In this document: positions 1 through 6,351 of the stretch, piece by piece
How the letters are laid out: each line of letters opens with the position of its first letter
How positions within the stretch are numbered: position 1 is the stretch's first letter
NCBI GenBank assembly: GCA_030666075.1
Contig: DAOUYN010000018.1
Span: 1 to 9,540, forward strand
Direction of reading: 5' to 3'
Length of the DNA: 9,540 nucleotides
DNA from: Actinomycetes bacterium
Lineage (GTDB): Bacteria > Actinomycetota > Aquicultoria > CAJVYJ01 > JAUVQD01
The notes under the pieces: model-generated
The model's database searches: none
Seen by the model: the letters and a program-made list of their open reading frames with translations, nothing else
What the model was told of the DNA's origin: nothing
Position numbers and translations under genes: made by a program

Positions 1-45
1 CTGATGATAGATGGTTTCAATTTCACGGGGATCAGCGGCTAGATA
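1..45. other. Unassigned edge sequence
   Basis: This stretch lies beyond the operon terminator and the palindrome. Short open frames cross it on both strands, for example a plus-strand frame ending at TAG 40-42, but they are too short to tell a gene end from noncoding sequence. I see no RNA gene or site here. Confidence 0.3.
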
Positions 46-107
46 ATTCCAGGGACACGTACCGAATTATTTTCTGCTGACGTTAATTCGGTGCGTGTCC
101 CTGGAAT
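46..107. repeat. Near-perfect 24-bp inverted repeat, REP-like or miniature mobile palindrome
   Basis: Positions 46-69 and 84-107 are reverse complements over 24 bases with one G-T wobble (60 against 93), around a 14-base loop at 70-83. Each arm contains the core CAGGGACACG. The arm is too long and too exact for an ordinary terminator stem and is not followed by a clear T-run on either strand. Its form resembles palindromes associated with REP/RAYT-type (IS200-like) transposases, but no transposase is visible in the window, so the class is an inference. The right arm ends inside the U-tract region of the ATPase operon terminator, so the two structures abut. A 6-base direct repeat, GGCTAG, lies on both sides (37-42 and 115-120). 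Confidence 0.7.
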
Positions 108-154
108 AAAAAGAGGCTAGCTCTTCCATTGGAGGGGACCACGGAAGAGCTAGC
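105..154 (-). terminator. Intrinsic terminator of the V-type ATPase operon
   Basis: A perfect 12-bp stem is formed by 116-127 and 143-154 (GCTAGCTCTTCC and its reverse complement). Three further inner pairs are possible between 130-132 and 139-141. Read on the minus strand the stem is followed at once by CTCTTTTTATT (115 to 105), a classical U-tract. The stem begins about 42 bases after the ntpD stop codon, the expected place for the end of the operon transcript. There is no T-run on the plus-strand side, so it is directional. Confidence 0.88.
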
Positions 155-196
155 TGTCACGTTCTGATATTAGTATCGGCCGCCTCGCTGCAAAGT

Positions 197-817
197 TTAA
201 TCCTTTGTTTCGAGCATATCTTTGATCTTCATCACTCGGGTGATATTGGCCCGCTCTAGCTCGGCAAGGCTCATGTTAATGGTCTTGATATCGGCCTTTA
301 GTCCAGGTATCAGGATATGCTCTAGCGCATTGACCCGACGTCGCGTCCTCTCGATCTCGAGGGCCAGTAATTGAATGGTCTTCTCAAGCTCAGCTAAGCG
401 GATGAGCGGCCCAAGAGCGCTGGAGAAACCCTTAACGGCTTCATCGAGGACCGGCGGAGTAACGGCCAGGCTATAAGCGGCTGGGGCCGGAGCAACGGGT
501 AGGCTGAACCGAGGTACGACGACGCTCATCAAGTTGGCTGTCCCAACTTCGATGCTGATGTCCCGGCCCGAACCGGACAATGCTTCCGTCAACACCAGCG
601 GCCCCGCTTCGCCGCGCGCCAATGCCAGATACCCAAACGACCCGGCAATCTCTGATTCCACTTGTTTTCGCAACTCGCGTGCTTCATCTATTAGATCGAT
701 AAACCGGCGGACGAGTGCGTCAAGCTTGTCTTTTAGCAGCTTATGTCCACGGATCGCCGTCTTGAGCTGCCCCCGCAACCGCAGCAGTTCCATCCGGTTG
801 GGATTTACCTTAGGCAA
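197..817 (-). CDS. ntpD: V-type ATP synthase subunit D (central rotor shaft)
   Basis: Subunit D forms, with subunit F, the rotating axle that runs through the A3B3 hexamer and carries torque to the membrane ring. The 206-residue product has the family's usual length. It has the conserved N-terminal [11 protein letters not shown], then [11 protein letters not shown] (residues 24-34), and a C-terminal helix with [16 protein letters not shown] (about 156-171). The N- and C-terminal thirds are helical and heptad-like, as expected for the antiparallel coiled coil of the shaft. The start is a TTG: the conserved residues before Met9 require it, and GGGGAA (823-828) lies 5 bases upstream. It overlaps the end of ntpB by 8 bases (TTGCCTAA). 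It is the last gene before the operon terminator. Confidence 0.96.
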   Translation of the reverse strand: MPKVNPNRMELLRLRGQLKTAIRGHKLLKDKLDALVRRFIDLIDEARELRKQVESEIAGSFGYLALARGEAGPLVLTEALSGSGRDISIEVGTANLMSVVVPRFSLPVAPAPAAYSLAVTPPVLDEAVKGFSSALGPLIRLAELEKTIQLLALEIERTRRRVNALEHILIPGLKADIKTINMSLAELERANITRVMKIKDMLETKD

Positions 818-2189
818 CTCGGTTCCCCAGAAACTTATCGATATGTTCGGGCTTGACCCGTTTCAGTTCTTCCCGCGGCAATTCGGCCAGTAGGGACCAA
901 CCAAGATCGAGCGTCTCCCCTATCGTGCGGCGCTCATCCTCGCCTTGATTGACGAACCGCTCCTCATAATCGGTGGCGAAGCGCAGGTATATCTGATCAG
1001 TCTCGCTTAAAGCCTGCTCGCCAAGGATGACGGCCAACTCCCTGGCCTCTTTCCCGCGAGCGTAGGCTGAGAAGAGCTGGTTAGACAACCCGGAATGGTC
1101 CTCCCTCGTCTTTTCCGCCCCGATCCCCTTCTCCTTGAGGCGCGACAACGACGGCATGACATCGATGGGCGGATAGATGTCGCGGCGGTGGAGATCGCGG
1201 CTGAGGATGATCTGACCTTCCGTGATGTAGCCGGTCAAATCCGGTATCGGATGGGTCTTATCGTCGTCGGTCATCGTCAAAACCGGCAACTGGGTTATCG
1301 ACCCCGGACGCCCCTTTATCCGGCCGGCCCGCTCATAGATGCTCGCCAGGTCAGTATATAGGTAGCCGGGATAGCCGCGGCGCCCCGGCACTTCGCGGCG
1401 GGCCGAGGAGACTTCCCGCAGGGCCTCACAGTAGTAGGTCATGTCAGTCATGATGACCAACACGTGCATGCCAAGCTCGAAAGCCAGGTACTCGGCGGCG
1501 GTCAGAGCCACTCTGGGGGTGGCGAGGCGTTCCACGGGCGGATCGTCGGCCAGGTTGATAAAGAGAACGGAACGCTTGATAGCGGCGGTGCGACGGAACT
1601 CCTTGATAAAGAAGTCCGCTTCCTCGAACGTGATGCCGAAGGCGCCGAAGACGACAGCAAATTCCCCTTCGCCACTCAAGACCTTCCCTTGGCGGGCTAT
1701 CTGGGCTGACAGCTTGGCGTGTGGGAGGCCCGCGCCGGAGAATATCGGCAGCTTCTGTCCGCGAACCAGCGGGTTCATCCCATCGATCGCAGAGATGCCG
1801 GTCTCAATAAAGTCATCCGGATAGGCCCTCTCTACCGGATTTATCGGCGAGCCGTTGACGTCGAGACGCTTTTTAGGCAGAATGCGCGGGCCGCCATCCT
1901 TGGGCTTGCCTAGCCCGTCGAATACCCGGCCGAGCATGTCCCCTGATACTCCGAGCTCTAAGCCGTGGCCGATAAAGCGCACTTTGGTCTGGTTGGTGTC
2001 TATTCCCTGGGTGCTCTCGAAGGATTGGACGACAGCCACCTCTTCTGAAATATCCAAGACCTGCCCGCGGCTGACGCGCCCGTCGGGAAACTGGAGATCG
2101 ACAAGCTCCCCGTATTTGACGTCGGTGATGCGCTCGACATAGACGAGCGGGCCGACCACATCGCGGATCGTGAGGTAATCTCTATTCAT
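810..2189 (-). CDS. ntpB: V-type ATP synthase subunit B (non-catalytic hexamer subunit)
   Basis: Subunit B alternates with subunit A in the soluble A3B3 head and contributes the non-catalytic half of the nucleotide-site interfaces. The product is 459 residues from ATG 2189. The N-terminal beta-barrel domain begins [18 protein letters not shown]. The degenerate P-loop region reads [16 protein letters not shown] (138-153), lacking the GKT of a true Walker A, as is normal for B. Family motifs [19 protein letters not shown] (about 236-254) and [16 protein letters not shown] (about 291-306) follow. An upstream TTG at 2222 would add 11 residues not expected in the family and is rejected. AAGAGGAG (2203-2210) is the only ribosome-binding site, with a long 13-base spacer. 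The gene overlaps ntpA by 8 bases (ATGAATAG). Confidence 0.97.
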   Translation of the reverse strand: MNRDYLTIRDVVGPLVYVERITDVKYGELVDLQFPDGRVSRGQVLDISEEVAVVQSFESTQGIDTNQTKVRFIGHGLELGVSGDMLGRVFDGLGKPKDGGPRILPKKRLDVNGSPINPVERAYPDDFIETGISAIDGMNPLVRGQKLPIFSGAGLPHAKLSAQIARQGKVLSGEGEFAVVFGAFGITFEEADFFIKEFRRTAAIKRSVLFINLADDPPVERLATPRVALTAAEYLAFELGMHVLVIMTDMTYYCEALREVSSARREVPGRRGYPGYLYTDLASIYERAGRIKGRPGSITQLPVLTMTDDDKTHPIPDLTGYITEGQIILSRDLHRRDIYPPIDVMPSLSRLKEKGIGAEKTREDHSGLSNQLFSAYARGKEARELAVILGEQALSETDQIYLRFATDYEERFVNQGEDERRTIGETLDLGWSLLAELPREELKRVKPEHIDKFLGNRVA

Positions 2190-3966
2190 ACGTGGACGAC
2201 AACTCCTCTTTGATCTCGGCAAATCGGCTCAGTTCATCGTCCGTCAGGAACTTAGTCTTGGAGATGGCCTCGCGCACCGGCGCGGCCAACACCCGCTCGA
2301 GGGGTTCCCCGGCCTCGGCGGCTTTCAGCGCCAACCGGTGCCAGCTCATTATCAAATCCAACATATGGAACTGCCTGGCAATGGATGTGAACGTGTCTTT
2401 CTCGTCAAAAGCATTCTGCTGCAGAAAGTCTTCCCGGATCATCTTGGCGGTCTCCAGGATGAGCCGCTCTCCCAGTGAAAGCGAATCGGCCCCGACGAGG
2501 CGGACAATCTCTTTGAGTTCGGATTCCACCTGCATGACAGCCATCGCCTCCCGGCGTGCCTTAGGAAACGCCGGATCGACCTCTGCCCCCCACCACTCAG
2601 ACAATCTATCTGCGTAAAGCGAATATGAGATGAGCCAGTTGATGGCCGGAAAGTGACGCTCATAAGCCAGCTTGTCTTCCAGCCCCCAGAAGACTTTGAC
2701 GACCCGCAAGGTAGCCTGAACGACCGGCTCGGAAAGATCCCCGCCCGGCGGAGAGACGGAGCCGATAACGGTGATACTGCCGCGCCGCTCAGGAGACCCT
2801 TCGGCTCTCACGTTTCCGGCGCGCTCATAGAAGGCGGCCAATCGCGAAGACAGGTAGGCCGGATATCCTTCTTCTCCGGGCATTTCTTCGAGGCGTCCCG
2901 ATATCTCGCGCAAAGCCTCGGCCCAGCGTGAAGTCGAATCGGCTTGCAGGGCCACATCATAGCCCATGTCGCGATAGTATTCCGCGATCGTTATCCCGGT
3001 ATAGATGGAAGCCTCGCGCGCGGCCACTGGCATGTTAGATGTGTTGGCGATCAAGACTGTCCGCTCCATCAGCGGCCGTCCGGAGTGCGGATCGATGAGG
3101 CGGGGAAACTCCGTCAACACATCGGTCATCTCATTCCCCCGCTCGCCGCAGCCGATGAAGATTATGATCTGGGCATCGGCCCATTTGGCCAAAGCGTGCT
3201 GCAAAACTGTCTTGCCGGACCCAAAGGGGCCAGGAACAGTAGCCGTACCCCCTTTTGCCAGCGGAAAAAAGGTGTCAACGACCCGTTGCCCGGTGATGAG
3301 CGGCACGGTCGGACTCGTTTTCCCGGCTACGGGGCGGGGCCGGCGCACCGGCCACATCTGCCGCAGCGTCACCTCTTGGACCCCGTGCTCGGTACCGATC
3401 AAGGCGATCTGTTCATCCACGGTCCGCTCGCCGCCTCTGATCTCGGCTACCCGGCCGAATATGCCTTGAGGCACCATTATTTTATGTTCGATAAGCGGTG
3501 TCTCCTGGACCAGGCCGATAATGTCTCCGGGGCCGACAGTGTCGCCGGTCGAAACGACGGGTGCGACAGACCACCGACGCTCGGCGCTTAGGCCGGGGGC
3601 ATCGACTCCCCGAGTGATGAAATCTCCGCTTAACTCGGCCAAGACCGGTAATGGACGCTGAACGCCGTCATAGATAGAGCCGAGAAGCCCCGGACCCAAT
3701 TCCACGCTCAGCGGCGCGCCGGTGGGCTCGACGAGATCGCCCGGACCTAAGTCCCCGGTCTCCTCGTAGACCTGGATCGAGACTTGATCGCGCCGCAATT
3801 CGATTATCTCGCCCAGCAGACGATCCGGCCCGACCCGGACGACATCGTACATCTTAGCTTCGGGTATTCCGACCGCCACGACCAGCGGACCGGCAACCCG
3901 GATGATCCGTCCATGAGCGCGTCTAAGTCCGACCTCGGCCAGATCTACCGGCTCCGGTCTAGCCAC
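2182..3966 (-). CDS. ntpA: V-type ATP synthase subunit A (catalytic)
   Basis: Subunit A is the ATP-hydrolysing or ATP-synthesising subunit, three copies per cytoplasmic head. The product is 594 residues, normal for the family. Numbered from GTG 3966, it shows an N-terminal barrel ([14 protein letters not shown]) and the bulge or non-homologous region that marks V-type A subunits (about 110-200). The intact Walker A is GPFGSGKT (246-253, Lys252). The catalytic GERGNEM follows (274-280, Glu275), then the Walker B-side [18 protein letters not shown] (342-359), [11 protein letters not shown] and [13 protein letters not shown]. All catalytic residues I can identify are present. GTG 3966 is preferred over GTG 3972 because AGGGAGG (3972-3978) would overlap the upstream codon's spacing but sits 5 bases before 3966. 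That start gives an 8-base overlap with the F-subunit gene, as at the next two junctions. Confidence 0.97.
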   Translation of the reverse strand: MARPEPVDLAEVGLRRAHGRIIRVAGPLVVAVGIPEAKMYDVVRVGPDRLLGEIIELRRDQVSIQVYEETGDLGPGDLVEPTGAPLSVELGPGLLGSIYDGVQRPLPVLAELSGDFITRGVDAPGLSAERRWSVAPVVSTGDTVGPGDIIGLVQETPLIEHKIMVPQGIFGRVAEIRGGERTVDEQIALIGTEHGVQEVTLRQMWPVRRPRPVAGKTSPTVPLITGQRVVDTFFPLAKGGTATVPGPFGSGKTVLQHALAKWADAQIIIFIGCGERGNEMTDVLTEFPRLIDPHSGRPLMERTVLIANTSNMPVAAREASIYTGITIAEYYRDMGYDVALQADSTSRWAEALREISGRLEEMPGEEGYPAYLSSRLAAFYERAGNVRAEGSPERRGSITVIGSVSPPGGDLSEPVVQATLRVVKVFWGLEDKLAYERHFPAINWLISYSLYADRLSEWWGAEVDPAFPKARREAMAVMQVESELKEIVRLVGADSLSLGERLILETAKMIREDFLQQNAFDEKDTFTSIARQFHMLDLIMSWHRLALKAAEAGEPLERVLAAPVREAISKTKFLTDDELSRFAEIKEELSSTYE

Positions 3967-4285
3967 GGGCACCTCCCTGCGCCAACCTGGCTCCGACGGC
4001 GGCCACTATTAGTTTTTCGATACCGCGCCGCCCCTCTCCGAGTGACTCCCCCGCCCCGGGCACCGGGATCATGGCCGGCGTCAGCTCTTCGGCGCGCCGG
4101 GTGATATCGGGAGCGGCGGCTATGTAGAGCGGTTCGGTTATGAAGACGACTGCGTACCCGGCATTCGTGATCTCGGGCAGTGACTCTTTTAGCTCCGCCG
4201 GGTCGTCGATACTGAAGATGTCCACGCCCAGGGACATCCAACCCAGAGCCGATGTCGAGTCGCCGATAAACGCGATGTTGCTCAT
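3959..4285 (-). CDS. ntpG: V-type ATP synthase subunit F (central shaft, NtpG type)
   Basis: This small soluble subunit binds subunit D and forms the lower part of the central rotor. The product is 108 residues, close to the usual 100-110. It has the family's Rossmann-like opening IAFIGDSTSALGW (residues 4-16), a central strand YAVVFITEPLY (44-54), and PVPGAGESLGEGRRGIEKLI (73-92), which matches the conserved P-G-x-G...LG.GR.xI.xL C-terminal pattern. The start ATG overlaps the ntpC stop as ATGA, and GGAG (plus-strand CTCC at 4291-4294) lies 5 bases upstream. The symbol follows the E. hirae naming, where this subunit is NtpG. Other bacterial annotations call it atpF. Confidence 0.92.
   Translation of the reverse strand: MSNIAFIGDSTSALGWMSLGVDIFSIDDPAELKESLPEITNAGYAVVFITEPLYIAAAPDITRRAEELTPAMIPVPGAGESLGEGRRGIEKLIVAAVGARLAQGGARG
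3972..3978 (-). promoter_or_regulatory. Ribosome binding site of ntpA, decides its start
   Basis: On the minus strand the sequence reads AGGGAGG followed by TGCCC and then GTG (3966-3964). The 5-base spacing fits initiation at 3966. Initiation at the GTG at 3972-3970 would leave no spacer. It lies within the end of the F-subunit coding sequence. Confidence 0.65.
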
Positions 4286-5265
4286 CCCGGCTCCGCTTGT
4301 GCCAGGATCGCCCGGCTGTCCACGAGTCCTGAGAGGCGGGCCACGATAATGGTCCTCAATATCCTGACCTCGCGCTCGACGCGGGAGATATAGGCAAATA
4401 TGGGGGGCGGACCGGAGGCGATAAGTTTGGTTTCATCCAGAAGACGCCCCCAATACTCCAGAGTGCGCTGCCGGTATTCCATCGGCGCCGGTCGATCATG
4501 CAGCAGCTCCGTCAGCGGGGTGGCCACTTCGGCGGCGTCCGGCTCCCGCCGGGCCCATCTGAGCCACTCAATCGGCGGGATGTATCCGCCTCCTAGCAGA
4601 TCTTCTTGCCACTCGGAACTCTTTTGTCCGAGAGCCACCGCTCGTGAGATCACCGAACCATTGACGATATCCACTCTGATGCGGGCGGCCCGCTCGACCC
4701 AAAAAGCGCGGAGAGAGGCCGCCAACGCCAACGTCTCATCAAAGTAGCTTCGATCGAGTTCCCGGTCGATCGCTGCCGGTTCCCCGGTCCTCTCATAGGC
4801 CCGGACCGCGGCCCGAGCGGCCTCTTCCAAGACCGGTGGTAGATCGGCAAAAGTGCGCGTTCGGGCATAGGCCGAGAATTGCTGAGCCGGAACCCGCCCC
4901 AGTTGCGAGAACGGGGCTTTGAGCTCACGCCCGAATCCACTTTTGACTGCGGCCCGCAGGTTTTCGTAATCGTGTCGCGCCCGAAAGTATCCACTCAATT
5001 GAGGCGGGGTCTCGCCGGCCTCGCTCACCTCATACGCTTCTTCAAGGCGCCCGGAAAACGCTGTCTCCACATCCTCGAGTGTCTGGGCCCCGGCCAACAG
5101 CGGGCCATAGACCGTCTCCGCCAGGACCGAGTGCATCGCCGCGAGTGATTCACATTCGGCCAGACGTCCGATTCGGACCCGATCGACCAGTAGGCCCTCG
5201 CGGACCCGGACCCGCCCAAGCGCGAACCCGTAGACCAGCTCGTCGGCTCGCAATCCGAGCGCCAT
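4282..5265 (-). CDS. ntpC: V-type ATP synthase subunit C (d/AC39-type, rotor coupling)
   Basis: Subunit C sits as a funnel on top of the membrane ring and joins it to the D-F shaft. The product is 327 residues, within the usual range of about 320-350, almost wholly helical and soluble. Family signatures are YFRARHDYENLRAAVKS (about 93-109), DRSYFDE (about 171-177) and the C-terminal VEREVRILRTIIVARLSGL (about 296-314). A TTG lies one codon upstream at 5268. ATG 5265 is preferred because GGGA sits 6 bases before it. The junction with ntpE is then TGATG, sharing a single base, and the stop overlaps the F-subunit start as ATGA. The overall sequence is divergent, as is common for this subunit. 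The operon position supports the call. Confidence 0.93.
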   Translation of the reverse strand: MALGLRADELVYGFALGRVRVREGLLVDRVRIGRLAECESLAAMHSVLAETVYGPLLAGAQTLEDVETAFSGRLEEAYEVSEAGETPPQLSGYFRARHDYENLRAAVKSGFGRELKAPFSQLGRVPAQQFSAYARTRTFADLPPVLEEAARAAVRAYERTGEPAAIDRELDRSYFDETLALAASLRAFWVERAARIRVDIVNGSVISRAVALGQKSSEWQEDLLGGGYIPPIEWLRWARREPDAAEVATPLTELLHDRPAPMEYRQRTLEYWGRLLDETKLIASGPPPIFAYISRVEREVRILRTIIVARLSGLVDSRAILAQAEPG

Positions 5266-5858
5266 CAATCGTCCCTGAATAACATACTGGAAAGCTCGGC
5301 CTCGTCTTCATCGGCCAGCGCTTCGAGGCGCCGCGCGAATGACCAGTCTTCCTCGATATGGTCTCGCAAAGCGATAAAGCCTCTCCCTATCGGCCGGCTG
5401 GTATCCGCCAGGTCGACAGATGATCCTTGAGCCAGTAAACGTTGATTGACCTGCGATATTACTCGCTCACGGATACGATCGGGAAGGTCCGTATCAAAGA
5501 CTATCCTTGACCCATCAGGGGCCTTCTTGGTAATGAGAGTGACCAAAGCTGCCACGTATTCATCCTCGCTCCATTCGTCCACCATGGTCCTGGCAGCCTC
5601 GAGAGCCTCGGCGAGATACTCGCGTTTGGCTGCCAGCAACCTGTCGCGGCCCTGAAGTTCCGCCACCGAGACGGAGCGCTCTTGTTCGGCCGCTGCCTTC
5701 GCCTCACCGAGGTCACGAGCCTCTTGGAGGCGACCGCCGGACAGCCCCTCGGCTTCGTGCCCTTGGCGCCGAGCCGCCCGCTCGGCATTGGCTACCAGGA
5801 TCCGTCCGCGCTCGCGGGCCTCTTCGAGGATCGTCTCTTTGATAGCGTCGATAGTCAT
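5265..5858 (-). CDS. ntpE: V-type ATP synthase subunit E (peripheral stalk)
   Basis: Subunit E pairs with the small G/H subunit as the stator stalk that holds the A3B3 head against rotation. The product is 197 residues from ATG 5858, normal for the family. Residues 1 to about 95 form a charged, Ala/Glu/Arg-rich long helix (ETILEEARERGRILVANAE and onward), the part that coils with G/H. The C-terminal globular domain ends with RPIGRGFIALRDHIEEDWSF (about 157-176) and a final SSMLF, both typical. The reading frame stays open upstream to 6059, but those 67 codons lie inside ntpK and are not E-like. Start and ntpK stop are separated by 2 bases (TGACGATG). No convincing ribosome-binding site is visible, so translation is probably coupled to ntpK. 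Confidence 0.94.
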   Translation of the reverse strand: MTIDAIKETILEEARERGRILVANAERAARRQGHEAEGLSGGRLQEARDLGEAKAAAEQERSVSVAELQGRDRLLAAKREYLAEALEAARTMVDEWSEDEYVAALVTLITKKAPDGSRIVFDTDLPDRIRERVISQVNQRLLAQGSSVDLADTSRPIGRGFIALRDHIEEDWSFARRLEALADEDEAELSSMLFRDD

Positions 5859-5860
5859 CG

Positions 5861-6349
5861 TCAGATCAGCCCGCCGATATCGAGAAGGATAAGGATCGTG
5901 ACGATCAGCGAAAGGACAGCGTATGTCTCGACCAGTGCCGGGACTATAAGGGCCCGCCCGCCTTCTTCGGAGCGCCGGGCCACCAAAGCGGCGGAACCGA
6001 CACTCGCCCGCCCCTGATAGACCCCCGAAAAGAGACAGGCCACGGCTACCGGTATGCACGCGAGAAATATCTGAAAACCAATGGTCGCCTCACGCAGATC
6101 CTGCGGTTCGCGCAGGAAAAGAAACCAAACGAGGATGGCGGTGATAAAACCGTACATGCCCTGAGTCCCCGGCATGGCCACTATCGGCAGGATGCGGCCG
6201 AATTTGCCCGGATCCTCGGCGAGGATACCTGTTCCGGCCGAAGCCGCATAAGTGATCCCGACGATCGAGCCGATGGCGCCCCCGATAAACGCCAGGCCGG
6301 CCCCGAAAAGCGCCCAGTGGGCCCCTGCAAAACTGAGAAAATTATCCAA
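5861..6349 (-). CDS. ntpK: V-type ATP synthase subunit K (duplicated c subunit, ion-binding rotor ring)
   Basis: This membrane subunit forms the rotating ring that carries ions. From TTG 6349 it has 162 residues and four membrane helices arranged as two fused hairpins, as in E. hirae NtpK. Hairpin 1 has GTQGMYGF (61-68) with Gln where a carboxylate would otherwise sit. Hairpin 2 has LVETYAVL (139-146) with the essential Glu141. Gln112 lies in SGVYQGR. Thr62, Gln63, Gln112 and Glu141 match the Na+ ligands of E. hirae, and Tyr66 matches the Glu-stabilising tyrosine. AAGGAGGA (6356-6363) is the strongest Shine-Dalgarno of the operon. It leaves 7 bases before TTG 6349 and only 1 base before GTG 6355, so I chose TTG. 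GTG would add Met-Ser and a 4-base overlap with ntpI. Confidence 0.95.
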   Translation of the reverse strand: MDNFLSFAGAHWALFGAGLAFIGGAIGSIVGITYAASAGTGILAEDPGKFGRILPIVAMPGTQGMYGFITAILVWFLFLREPQDLREATIGFQIFLACIPVAVACLFSGVYQGRASVGSAALVARRSEEGGRALIVPALVETYAVLSLIVTILILLDIGGLI

Positions 6350-6351
6350 AC

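Noticed and set aside
1..42. Possible 3' end of a neighbouring gene (plus-strand frame closing at TAG 40-42)
   Set aside because: Only 13 codons are visible and no recognisable motif is present, so a coding call cannot be supported.
138..160. Degenerate P-loop in subunit B (residues about 141-149) as a sign of a defective enzyme
   Set aside because: The stated residues are normal: the B subunit of V-type ATPases lacks the GKT of Walker A, and the catalytic site is complete in subunit A. The window positions given here do not correspond to this protein region, which lies near 1740-1780.
2190..2222. TTG start at 2222 adding 11 residues to subunit B
   Set aside because: The extension is not B-like, its TTG lies upstream of the only Shine-Dalgarno, and homologues begin at the equivalent of MNRDYLTI.
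2944..3591. Long plus-strand open frame of 215 codons opposite ntpA
   Set aside because: It lies wholly antisense to a strongly conserved catalytic gene, has no family-like motifs and is expected from GC-rich coding sequence.
3967..3972. GTG 3972 as the ntpA start
   Set aside because: The AGGGAGG site is directly against it with no spacer. GTG 3966 has a 5-base spacing and gives the same 8-base overlap as the next two junctions. The difference is only two residues.
5859..6059. 67-codon upstream extension of the ntpE frame
   Set aside because: It overlaps ntpK coding sequence, is Arg/Gly-rich and unlike subunit E. The conserved E start is ATG 5858, two bases after the ntpK stop.
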